A stretch of DNA of 7,232 bases from Planctomycetota bacterium. Lineage in GTDB: Bacteria; Planctomycetota; Planctomycetia; Pirellulales; UBA7805. Numbering within the stretch: position 1 is the first letter of the stretch; every line of letters begins with the position of its first letter. Under the pieces are notes generated by a model. It was given only the letters and a program-made list of their open reading frames with translations. It was not told the DNA's origin and made no database searches. Where the stretch lies: the NCBI GenBank assembly GCA_014237955.1, contig JABABY010000101.1, positions 1 to 7,232 on the forward strand, given 5' to 3'. The translations under genes were made by a program, and so were the position numbers. Of the stretch, positions 1 to 4,923 are shown one piece after another.

Positions 1-55
1 CCATTAGATAATGCATGCCCTTTTAAATAACGAGCACTATTAATCATATCTTGGT

Positions 56-373
56 CTAACTCATCGGGGACGAGATCTCTTTGTAACACACGACCATCAT
101 CGTCATTTCCAGGATATCCGCCAACACCTTAACAGCCACTTCGGCGTCTGGGCCGTGGGCCTCGATTTCTAGTTTCGTTCCCTGTGTTGCTCCTAGCGTG
201 GCAATGTCCAGTAGGCTCTTGCCATCAACGCGTCGGTCGCCGCTGATGATGGATACCGTCGACGCAAACTCACTGGCTTTGCGCGTAAATACTTCACCGG
301 GACGCAAGTGGAGCCCCTGTGGATTTTTGATTTCCACATATCGACTCGCTTTTGAGTTTTCGGTGTTAGGCAT
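56..373 (-). CDS. ptsH: HPr-family phosphocarrier protein (PTS), with atypical C-terminal tail
   Basis: Phosphocarrier of the phosphotransferase system: takes phosphate from enzyme I on a histidine and passes it to an EIIA domain in the cytoplasm. Seen: GLHLRP around His22 (active-site histidine, with Arg24), and VDGKSLLDIATLGA with Ser53 matching the regulatory Ser46 of Gram-positive HPr. The start is ATG 371-373, because HPr homology begins just after it and AGAAAGGG (381-388) lies 7 bases upstream; an in-frame ATG at 467-469 would lie inside the preceding gene. The product is 105 residues, against about 85-90 usually. The HPr fold should end near residue 89 (LADILE); the remaining 16 residues are methionine-rich and unlike HPr tails, so a frameshift near 106-108 is possible (see findings). 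It lies 50 bases after ptsN, so one operon is likely. It could be an NPr-type regulatory HPr rather than a sugar-transport one; with no permease nearby, regulation is more likely. Confidence 0.88.
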   Translation of the reverse strand: MPNTENSKASRYVEIKNPQGLHLRPGEVFTRKASEFASTVSIISGDRRVDGKSLLDIATLGATQGTKLEIEAHGPDAEVAVKVLADILEMTMMVVCYKEISSPMS

Positions 374-380
374 CCCATCA

Positions 381-388
381 CCCTTTCT
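381..388 (-). promoter_or_regulatory. Shine-Dalgarno site of the HPr gene
   Basis: AGAAAGGG on the minus strand, 7 bases before ATG 371-373. It decides the HPr start over the longer in-frame ORF from 469, which overlaps ptsN. Confidence 0.75.
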
Positions 389-423
389 CAGCAACTTCAC
401 AGAGAGCACAAATACTTTGTTCC

Positions 424-900
424 CTAACTGACAAACTGATTGTTGTCTGCCTCCTCCAATAACTGCCAAATATCTTCGGCTGTTTTTGACTGCTTCAAAA
501 ATCTACAAAATGTGTCGTCCCTAAGTTGTCGCGAGATATTTTCGAGTGCTCGGAGATGATCTCCGGGCCGATCTGGTGGTGAAATAAGCAGGAAAAATAA
601 ATTTACCTTCTCACCATCAAGACTTTTAAAATCGACACCCTCCACACTGACACCAACGGTGCCAACTAAATGATCAACACTGGGATGTTTGGTGTGCGGA
701 ACTGCGACACCTCGGCCAATACCAGTGCTTCCTAATTCCTCGCGTTTGGTAATGGCCTTGATGGTACTCTCGACTTCACTTTCTTGAATGTCACCCGACT
801 CAACCAGTGCCAGGGTCATTTCACGAATAACATCTTCTTTTCCACCTGCTGCCAGATTTGGCCGGATTGCTGTGCTGCTCACGAAGTCCACAAATTTCAT
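424..900 (-). CDS. ptsN: PTS EIIA component, nitrogen-regulatory (PtsN) type
   Basis: Cytoplasmic EIIA domain of the fructose/mannitol/Ntr family, which accepts phosphate from HPr or NPr on a histidine. Seen: 158 residues, the usual length of a stand-alone EIIA-Ntr. Residues 56-69 read ELGSTGIGRGVAVP followed by His69, the family phosphorylation site. The following VGVSVEGVDFKSLDGEKVNLFFLLISP stretch matches the conserved core, and GDHLRALENIS (113-123) carries the second conserved histidine, His115. No EIIB or EIIC domain is fused or adjacent, which argues for a regulatory role. The start is the ATG at 898-900, with AGAAAGGA (910-917) 9 bases upstream. It sits 55 bases downstream of hpf and 50 bases upstream of the HPr gene, the same order as in the proteobacterial hpf-ptsN-npr locus. 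What it regulates here cannot be read from the sequence. Confidence 0.92.
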   Translation of the reverse strand: MKFVDFVSSTAIRPNLAAGGKEDVIREMTLALVESGDIQESEVESTIKAITKREELGSTGIGRGVAVPHTKHPSVDHLVGTVGVSVEGVDFKSLDGEKVNLFFLLISPPDRPGDHLRALENISRQLRDDTFCRFLKQSKTAEDIWQLLEEADNNQFVS

Positions 901-909
901 TCCACCCGG

Positions 910-917
910 TCCTTTCT
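910..917 (-). promoter_or_regulatory. Shine-Dalgarno site of ptsN
   Basis: AGAAAGGA on the minus strand, 9 bases before the ptsN ATG (898-900). The same AGAAAGG core precedes the HPr gene. Confidence 0.65.
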
Positions 918-955
918 CAACAATCTTAAAATTTCAAACATAGCGGTTTTAGTTT

Positions 956-1321
956 TTATTCAGTATTTTCTCTGTCGGCCTCTTCTGCAGGAACGGCTGC
1001 AGCAGAAATATGCTCACCAGTCCCTCGGTGTCGATGCTGGATCTTGTCTTTATACTTTCGAAGTTGACTTTCCATACGATGCACGACGGTATCGATCGAG
1101 CCCATCAGATTCGTGCTGCGATCGGTTGCCACAAAATCGTGTTTGTGCTCCGAGGCTACCTGCAGATCCACAGCAGGTTGCTCCTCGTGTTCCAAATCAA
1201 TGGTGATAATGATCGATGTCAGGCGATCAAAAATGCGAGTCAGTCTACTGACTTTTGCCTCAATTTTTTGTCGACTTGCATCACTCAAATGACCATGACG
1301 TGCCGAAATAGTGACCTGCAC
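956..1321 (-). CDS. hpf: Ribosome hibernation-promoting factor, short form (HPF/YfiA family)
   Basis: Binds the 30S decoding region and keeps ribosomes inactive in stationary phase or starvation. Seen from the chosen GTG start (1319-1321): 121 residues opening with MQVTISARHG, the canonical HPF N-terminus. Next come the beta-alpha core IIITIDLEHEEQPAVDLQV, the conserved SIDTVVHRMESQLRKYKDK segment (75-93), and a basic stretch (HRHRG). A short acidic tail follows (GEHISAAAVPAEEADRENTE). There is no C-terminal dimerisation domain, so this is the short type. GTG is preferred to the longer ORF start at 1375 because AAGGAG (1330-1335) lies 8 bases upstream and homology begins exactly there; extra upstream residues would be unlike the family. 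First gene of the hpf-ptsN-ptsH run, and probably expressed from a promoter near 1398-1426. Confidence 0.93.
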   Translation of the reverse strand: MQVTISARHGHLSDASRQKIEAKVSRLTRIFDRLTSIIITIDLEHEEQPAVDLQVASEHKHDFVATDRSTNLMGSIDTVVHRMESQLRKYKDKIQHRHRGTGEHISAAAVPAEEADRENTE

Positions 1322-1329
1322 GCAACGCA

Positions 1330-1335
1330 CTCCTT
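1330..1335 (-). promoter_or_regulatory. Shine-Dalgarno site deciding the hpf GTG start
   Basis: AAGGAG on the minus strand, 8 bases before GTG 1319-1321. It supports the GTG start against the longer reading from 1375. Confidence 0.8.
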
Positions 1336-1356
1336 CCCCCAGATGGGAAATTTTCC

Positions 1357-1376
1357 GGTGGGCCAATATTCCCACC
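1357..1376 (-). promoter_or_regulatory. Hairpin in the hpf 5' leader
   Basis: GGTGGG (1357-1362) and CCCACC (1371-1376) form a perfect 6-base-pair stem with an 8-base loop. It lies about 20 bases upstream of the hpf Shine-Dalgarno site and downstream of the proposed promoter, so it would be in the leader RNA. A role in translation or mRNA stability is inference only. Confidence 0.35.
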
Positions 1377-1397
1377 CATCCTTAAATCAAGCCCCTC

Positions 1398-1426
1398 ATT
1401 TTAGCTGTTGCTGCCGGGAACAACAA
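1398..1426 (-). promoter_or_regulatory. Possible sigma-70-like promoter of hpf
   Basis: On the minus strand, TTGTTG (complement of 1421-1426) is followed after 17 bases by TAAAAT (complement of 1398-1403). The -10 matches consensus at five of six positions, the -35 at only three, and the spacing is ideal. It would give a leader of about 70 bases before the GTG start. Planctomycete promoters often fit the consensus poorly, so this is tentative. Confidence 0.33.
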
Positions 1427-1771
1427 ATCCCGAAAAGAACACCGTCTTTTCAGGCCCCGTTTGTTCAAAATGTAGGGGCTGTATCGATGCATTCCAGATT
1501 GGATCCTCGACAGGGGAGCTGGGGCCAGACCCGCCAGAAACAAAATTCTTCGAAACGTGTGACGAGGGACCCCAATCGGCCTGCCAAAAATACGACACAT
1601 ATGCCTCATTTTATCCATAGCCTCTTTGTCGGGTAAGGGGATGTCCCCTGTTTTCATGGCGAGGAAGCGTGCCTATTACGGGGAAAAGGCCGATTATTGA
1701 CATCAGTGGTACTTGTTGTAAGCATTACACCCAGGAATGGTTGCCGGCCAATTTGACACCCCACGACTCGC

Positions 1772-1912
1772 ATGAAAGTGCCCTGGTTCGGTAGGTCGGA
1801 CGTATTCCCGCCGGGCTGTTTTCACTTTAGGCCGGATTTGATGGTCCACTACCGCGATTGGCTGCCCGGCATTTATGATAGGACGCGGGCCGAGTTTACA
1901 TCGGCTCTCTAA
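1772..1912 (+). other. Small 46-codon ORF upstream of lysA, doubtful
   Basis: ATG at 1772 to TAA at 1910-1912, beginning MKVPWFGRSD and ending EFTSAL. It is rich in Trp, Phe, Tyr and Pro, and roughly 70 percent of its codons end in G or C. It sits on the lysA strand and ends 54 bases before the lysA ATG. No Shine-Dalgarno site precedes the ATG and I recognise no family, so it may be a chance ORF. It is not lysine-rich, which argues against a classical lysine attenuator peptide. Confidence 0.18.
1887..1907 (+). promoter_or_regulatory. Hairpin in the lysA leader region
   Basis: GCCGA (1889-1893) pairs with TCGGC (1901-1905), extended by a G-T and a G-C pair, with a 7-base loop GTTTACA. It ends about 60 bases before the lysA ATG. 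The loop also contains TTTACA (1895-1900), which could serve as a -35 element, though no good -10 follows. Both readings are weak. Confidence 0.22.
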
Positions 1913-1966
1913 GTGCCATTAAAGATTTTTGTCACAACTCTATCTCATCCATAGGTGTCGATCTCG

Positions 1967-3244
1967 ATGTCTTCTCAGTTTCCCTTAATCCGCCGTGAAA
2001 TTGCGGGGGTTTCGATTGAAGGGCTGGTCCAGCAGGGTGGCACGCCAGTTTTTGTTTACGACGCATCGGTGATCCTCGAGAGGATCGAGGATCTTGCCGC
2101 ATTTGATGTTGTCCGTTACGCACAAAAAGCGTGTAGCAATCTAGCAATTCTTGATTTATGTCGCCGCCAAGGAGCCGTTGTTGATGCCGTAAGTGGAGGA
2201 GAAATTCTCCGTGCAGAAGCGGCTGGATTCAACGCCACAGGTGATTCCCATCCCATCGTTTACACCGCAGACATTTTTGATCTTCAAACGTTAGATCTTG
2301 TCGTTGCTAAAGGCATCCACGTCAATTGTGGTTCGCCCGATATGATTTCCCAACTGGGTGAACGTGCACCGGGGCAACCGATTACCCTTCGTATTAATCC
2401 AGGGTTTGGTCATGGTCACAGCCAAAAGACCAATACAGGAGGCGAACAGTCCAAGCATGGCATATGGCACGAGGATCTTGCAGACTGCTTGAGTCGGTCT
2501 GAGCGGTACCAACTACCGGTGACGGGTCTCCATATGCATATTGGATCGGGCACCGATCTAGAACATCTTGCCCAAGTTTGTGCCGCCATGGAGAGTATGG
2601 CGACTTTGGTTGGTCCGTCGGTCACGCTGATCAGTGCCGGTGGTGGACTCCCAACACCCTATCAAAGTGGTGAAACGCATATTGATGTAGAGGCTTATTT
2701 TGATCTTTGGGATGCGGCGCGCAAGCGGATTGAAAAAACATTTGAGCATCCAGTTGGGCTAGAGATTGAGCCCGGTCGCTATTTGACCGCCGAGTCTGGC
2801 TATTTGATTGCCGAAATTCGTGCGATCAAACAGATGGGGAACAATATATTTTATCTAATCGATGCCGGCTTCAACGATCTTGCTAGGCCAATTCTCTATG
2901 GCGCCTACCACCCAATGTCGATTTGTCACCGAGACGGATCTATGCATCGGGAAAGTCGCCAAGTTGTCGTTGGCGGACCTCTTTGCGAATCGGGCGATAT
3001 TTTTACCCAAACCGAAGGGGGATATGTCTGCACGCGTGAGTTGCCAGAAGCGAGTGTGGGAGATTTTCTGGTGATTGAGTGTGCCGGTGCCTACGGGTCT
3101 GTGATGGGTTCTAATTACAACTCCAAGACACTTGCTCCCGAGTTGCTAATCCAGGATGGACAGGTGCGTACAATCCGTACCCGCCAAACTTTTGAGGAAA
3201 TGATTTCCAACGAAACAATCCCCGATGCCGACAAGGCTTCGTAA
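1967..3244 (+). CDS. lysA: Diaminopimelate decarboxylase, E. coli-like type
   Basis: PLP enzyme that decarboxylates meso-diaminopimelate to L-lysine, the last step of lysine synthesis, in the cytoplasm. Seen in the 425-residue product (numbered from ATG 1967): FDVVRYAQKACSN with PLP-binding Lys54; NPGFGHGHSQKTNTGGE (from about 145); HMHIGSG (189-195); SAGGG (223-227), the phosphate-binding glycines; EPGR (268-271); CESGD (340-344) with the catalytic Cys340; and the C-terminal GAYG...SNYNS block. These blocks match E. coli LysA almost word for word from memory, and Lys54 has the same number as in E. coli. That supports ATG 1967-1969 over the in-frame GTG at 1955. The ribosome site is weak (AGGTG about 9-11 bases upstream). 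It is a single gene, divergent from hpf and converging on the pseudopilin gene with a 13-base gap. Confidence 0.95.
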   Translation: MSSQFPLIRREIAGVSIEGLVQQGGTPVFVYDASVILERIEDLAAFDVVRYAQKACSNLAILDLCRRQGAVVDAVSGGEILRAEAAGFNATGDSHPIVYTADIFDLQTLDLVVAKGIHVNCGSPDMISQLGERAPGQPITLRINPGFGHGHSQKTNTGGEQSKHGIWHEDLADCLSRSERYQLPVTGLHMHIGSGTDLEHLAQVCAAMESMATLVGPSVTLISAGGGLPTPYQSGETHIDVEAYFDLWDAARKRIEKTFEHPVGLEIEPGRYLTAESGYLIAEIRAIKQMGNNIFYLIDAGFNDLARPILYGAYHPMSICHRDGSMHRESRQVVVGGPLCESGDIFTQTEGGYVCTRELPEASVGDFLVIECAGAYGSVMGSNYNSKTLAPELLIQDGQVRTIRTRQTFEEMISNETIPDADKAS

Positions 3245-3247
3245 ATC

Positions 3248-3278
3248 AAAAGTCCTGCTAATGGTCTTGGGGACTTTC
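3248..3278. terminator. Possible bidirectional terminator between convergent genes
   Basis: AAAGTCC (3249-3255) and GGACTTT (3271-3277) form a perfect 7-base-pair stem with a 15-base loop, directly after the lysA stop and overlapping the 3' end of the minus-strand gene. Read on the minus strand the stem ends in TTTT; on the plus strand only three T follow. The long loop and short U-tract make it a weak intrinsic terminator, but the position between two converging stop codons is right. Confidence 0.35.
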
Positions 3279-3863
3279 CAGCAGTTTGGAAAAATTGCAG
3301 TCGTCGCTGACCAGCGGCCGGTCCACTGCCGGTAGCCAGAAGCGAAAGACATGTTCGCAATCGCCCGGATCCATCATCAATGGATCCCGCAACTCAACGC
3401 GGCCGTCATAAAATGCGACATTCACAAATTCAAAGTGTCGGGGGGCAATATGCCTTCGCCAGTTGCCGCTCGCCCCGTCGCCGACCACGGCTGCCACGAG
3501 AGCATTGTAATCGAGAAAGACACCTTTTTCTCCATCTCCACTCGAAAGCTGATCTACGCGATTGTTGATGCCATAACTGGCTTCGTGCCGGGGTTGTCGC
3601 TCGTCACTGGGGCAGTGATAGATGATTTGTGGATCGGTCAATTCACCGGCCAACTGTTGCGGCCATGTTGAGGGTTCGATCGATCCGGATTGCTCCTTCA
3701 ATTCGCGGGTTGCTAAGATGAGTTTCATCTCATGGTATTGGCAGGTAGCACTACGCGCTTTGCCGCGGGAATTAAGAATATAAGGGACGAGAAGCACCGC
3801 CGCCCCGACGATGCAGAGAGCAACAACAACACATTCAGTCATTGTGAGTTTGGGATAACCCAC
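3258..3863 (-). CDS. Pseudopilin-like membrane protein with H-X9-DG motif (DUF1559-like)
   Basis: A 201-residue protein of the planctomycete prepilin-like H-X9-DG group; function unknown. Seen: a short N-terminus MGYPK, then LTMTE and a hydrophobic helix (about 11-31) like a type IV prepilin N-terminus, with Glu10 where mature Glu5 would be. The residue before the expected cleavage site is Lys, not the usual Gly. Then IYHCPSD (81-87) and SYGIN (97-101), typical of the family, and His143 followed after nine residues by Asp153-Gly154, an exact H-X9-DG. At 201 residues it is shorter than typical DUF1559 proteins (often about 300). It starts with GTG 3861-3863, immediately after the upstream TGA, with GGAAGGG 6 bases before it, so it is translationally coupled to the Moco-fold gene. 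It is probably a single-pass inner-membrane or exported protein. Confidence 0.75.
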   Translation of the reverse strand: MGYPKLTMTECVVVALCIVGAAVLLVPYILNSRGKARSATCQYHEMKLILATRELKEQSGSIEPSTWPQQLAGELTDPQIIYHCPSDERQPRHEASYGINNRVDQLSSGDGEKGVFLDYNALVAAVVGDGASGNWRRHIAPRHFEFVNVAFYDGRVELRDPLMMDPGDCEHVFRFWLPAVDRPLVSDDCNFSKLLESPQDH

Positions 3864-4349
3864 TCAGTTCCCTTCCTGCTGATGTAGTTCTTCGTGCGAT
3901 ATGTCATCGACCGGTCGATTATCAAAACCTCGTTCTATGGACAGTTCAATACGATCCACAAATTTGACATTGGCACATTCATCGACTTCACTGCTGTGAC
4001 AGGCCGCAAAATCACGAATTAAAAAACGGACAGGTCCTCCAGCGGTTGTTTCAAGAGGTTGATCTTGCTGGCGGTAGAGGAGGTATCCGCGATCTCGTAC
4101 CGAAGCGAGTGGAATGCTGGCATGAAAATCACTCCTATCACTATGGATCGTAAGGTACTCGGCAGATGGCTTGACTTCAGCCAACTGCAGAATGCCTTCA
4201 AGGGCGATCGCGCCACCCATCCGCTTTGGATCAATTTGCCGTACGTCCTCCATTTGCCATCGCGGGTCGATAGCCGCAAGATCATTCCATGTGAGTTTGC
4301 ATTGCTTGCCGACTTCTCCCTCAACGGTTAGTAAAACAGAAGAGTTCAT
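3864..4349 (-). CDS. Small sulfite-oxidase-fold (molybdopterin-binding-like) domain protein lacking the Mo-ligand cysteine
   Basis: A 161-residue stand-alone domain resembling the oxidoreductase molybdopterin-binding fold (sulfite oxidase/MsrP family). Seen: an opening LLTVEGEVGKQCKLTWNDLA like the family's first strand and helix, MGGAIALEGILQLA (44-57), EYLTIHSDRSDFHASIPLASV, then GYLLYRQQDQPL and GGPVRFLI before the C-terminal CANVKFVDRIEL (125-136). In the enzymes a conserved cysteine after the first domain segment ligates molybdenum. Here the stretch between about residues 22 and 52 has no cysteine; the only cysteines are 17, 117 and 125. No Tat or Sec signal is present. Catalysis is therefore doubtful, and a binding or sensory role is possible. 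The ATG overlaps the P-II stop by 4 bases (ATGA), and the stop abuts the pseudopilin start. Fold assignment rests on pattern only. Confidence 0.68.
   Translation of the reverse strand: MNSSVLLTVEGEVGKQCKLTWNDLAAIDPRWQMEDVRQIDPKRMGGAIALEGILQLAEVKPSAEYLTIHSDRSDFHASIPLASVRDRGYLLYRQQDQPLETTAGGPVRFLIRDFAACHSSEVDECANVKFVDRIELSIERGFDNRPVDDISHEELHQQEGN
3870..3876 (-). promoter_or_regulatory. Shine-Dalgarno site deciding the pseudopilin GTG start
   Basis: GGAAGGG on the minus strand, inside the last codons of the upstream gene and 6 bases before GTG 3861-3863. It makes GTG a better start than the internal ATG at residue 8, which would remove the residues before the LTMTE motif. Confidence 0.75.
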
Positions 4350-4711
4350 GCTTCCTCGAACGTGCGATCCGGATTTTTAAAAGGGCTCTCTGACAAAACA
4401 TTGGCAAGCGTATCTATTGCTTCAACGGGAAGAACCATTATTTTTCCATCGCCCATGCGACCGGTGCGGGCAACGGCAATGATCTTTTGAACGATTTCCT
4501 CGACTCGGGAGTCTTCAGCCCAGAGTGTTATTTCCACTTTCGGCAAAAATGCCTGCGAATATTCGCTGTCACCATACTGATCCAAATAACTTTTCTGTCG
4601 GCCAAAACCTTTCACCTCGCGAATGCTACATGCTTCCAGTGGAGCACGTCGGAGTGCACGGAGTACCGCCTCAGCGAGATAGGGCTTGATGATGGCAACA
4701 ATCTGTTTCAC
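4346..4711 (-). CDS. P-II family signal protein (GlnB/GlnK-like) with divergent C-terminus
   Basis: P-II proteins are trimeric sensors of ATP/ADP and 2-oxoglutarate that control nitrogen and carbon metabolism by binding partner proteins. Seen in 121 residues that align without gaps to E. coli GlnB up to about residue 100: MKQIVAIIKP, then VKGFGRQK with Arg38 and Gln39, a T-loop with Tyr51 (the uridylylation position), FLPKVEI with Lys58, and the B-loop TGRMGDGK (83-90). Divergent: where GlnB has Arg98, Arg101 and Arg103 this protein has Ala, Thr and Ala, and the IRIRTGE motif is absent. The C-terminus continues as about 20 unrelated residues ending FEEA. The start is GTG 4709-4711, because homology begins there; no clear ribosome site is seen. 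No amtB or glnA is adjacent. Coupled to the Moco-fold gene by an ATGA overlap, so it is more likely a dedicated partner sensor than the general GlnB. No gene symbol is given for that reason. Confidence 0.88.
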   Translation of the reverse strand: MKQIVAIIKPYLAEAVLRALRRAPLEACSIREVKGFGRQKSYLDQYGDSEYSQAFLPKVEITLWAEDSRVEEIVQKIIAVARTGRMGDGKIMVLPVEAIDTLANVLSESPFKNPDRTFEEA

Positions 4712-4777
4712 GGTCGAATAACCCAGAATGGTCGGGCATCGGAGAACCGGATCCCATTATCGGCTGGCGCCTCTCTC

Positions 4778-4824
4778 CTTGCAACCATGCCATTTAAGCT
4801 AGCGCAAAAAGGCGTGGTTGCAGG
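4778..4824. repeat. Strong inverted repeat in the P-II / ferredoxin gap
   Basis: TGCAACCATGCC (4780-4791) and GGCGTGGTTGCA (4811-4822) pair over 12 positions with one T-G wobble on the plus strand, extended by one wobble and one C-G pair at the base. The loop is 19 bases and contains AGCTAGC. On the minus strand the wobble becomes a C-A mismatch, and the loop holds TTTTT. It lies 100 bases after the ferredoxin stop and about 67 bases before the P-II start. It could be an operator, a terminator separating the two minus-strand units, or a processing site; none is decisive. Confidence 0.45.
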
Positions 4825-4923
4825 CCATCGTTGACGCAGCAACACCCCGGAATAATTTTGATAACCAATGCAACGGGGACAAACAGAATGACAACTTTCC
4901 AGAACGGGATCGCAAATTATGGA

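Larger units (their letters stand above)
1322..1966. other. Divergent intergenic region between hpf and lysA (645 bases)
   Basis: No convincing gene is seen on either strand. The minus-strand ORF at 1382-1657 and plus-strand ORF at 1408-1620 lack ribosome sites and recognisable motifs. Contents: the hpf leader with hairpin 1357-1376 and probable promoter 1398-1426; a small G/C-rich hairpin AGGGG-ATGT-CCCCT (about 1635-1648) followed by GTTTT on the plus strand; two plus-strand TTGACA hexamers (1697-1702 and 1753-1758) without good -10 partners; a 46-codon plus-strand ORF (1772-1912); a long-range inverted repeat GCCGGGC/GCCCGGC (1810-1816 and 1864-1870); and a hairpin 1887-1907 in the lysA leader. 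I recognise no tRNA and no lysine riboswitch. Confidence 0.6.

Noticed and set aside
1..89. Start of an enzyme I (ptsI) gene from the minus-strand GTG at 87-89
   Set aside because: The visible residues do not resemble the enzyme I N-terminus and there is no ribosome site; a frameshifted HPr tail explains the open frame as well.
784..1206. Long plus-strand ORFs opposite ptsN and hpf (784-1206 and 1010-1636)
   Set aside because: They lie antisense to clearly conserved genes, have no recognisable motifs and no ribosome sites.
1319..1375. Longer hpf reading from an upstream start at 1375
   Set aside because: The HPF family begins at the GTG at 1319-1321, which has a strong AAGGAG 8 bases upstream; the 18 extra residues do not fit the family.
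1382..1657. Minus-strand ORF of 91 codons between hpf and lysA
   Set aside because: No Shine-Dalgarno site, no recognisable domain, and a competing open frame on the opposite strand; more likely chance.
1656..1700. Tiny plus-strand ORF beginning MARKRAYYGE as a possible lysine leader peptide
   Set aside because: Only two lysines in 14 residues, no ribosome site next to the ATG, and no attenuator-like pair of alternative hairpins directly after it.
1697..1702. TTGACA as a lysA promoter -35 element
   Set aside because: No acceptable -10 hexamer at 16-18 bases; the same holds for TTGACA at 1753-1758.
3367..3387. GGATCCAT / ATGGATCC inverted repeat inside the pseudopilin gene
   Set aside because: Eight base pairs in ordinary coding sequence without a T-run or boundary position; likely chance.
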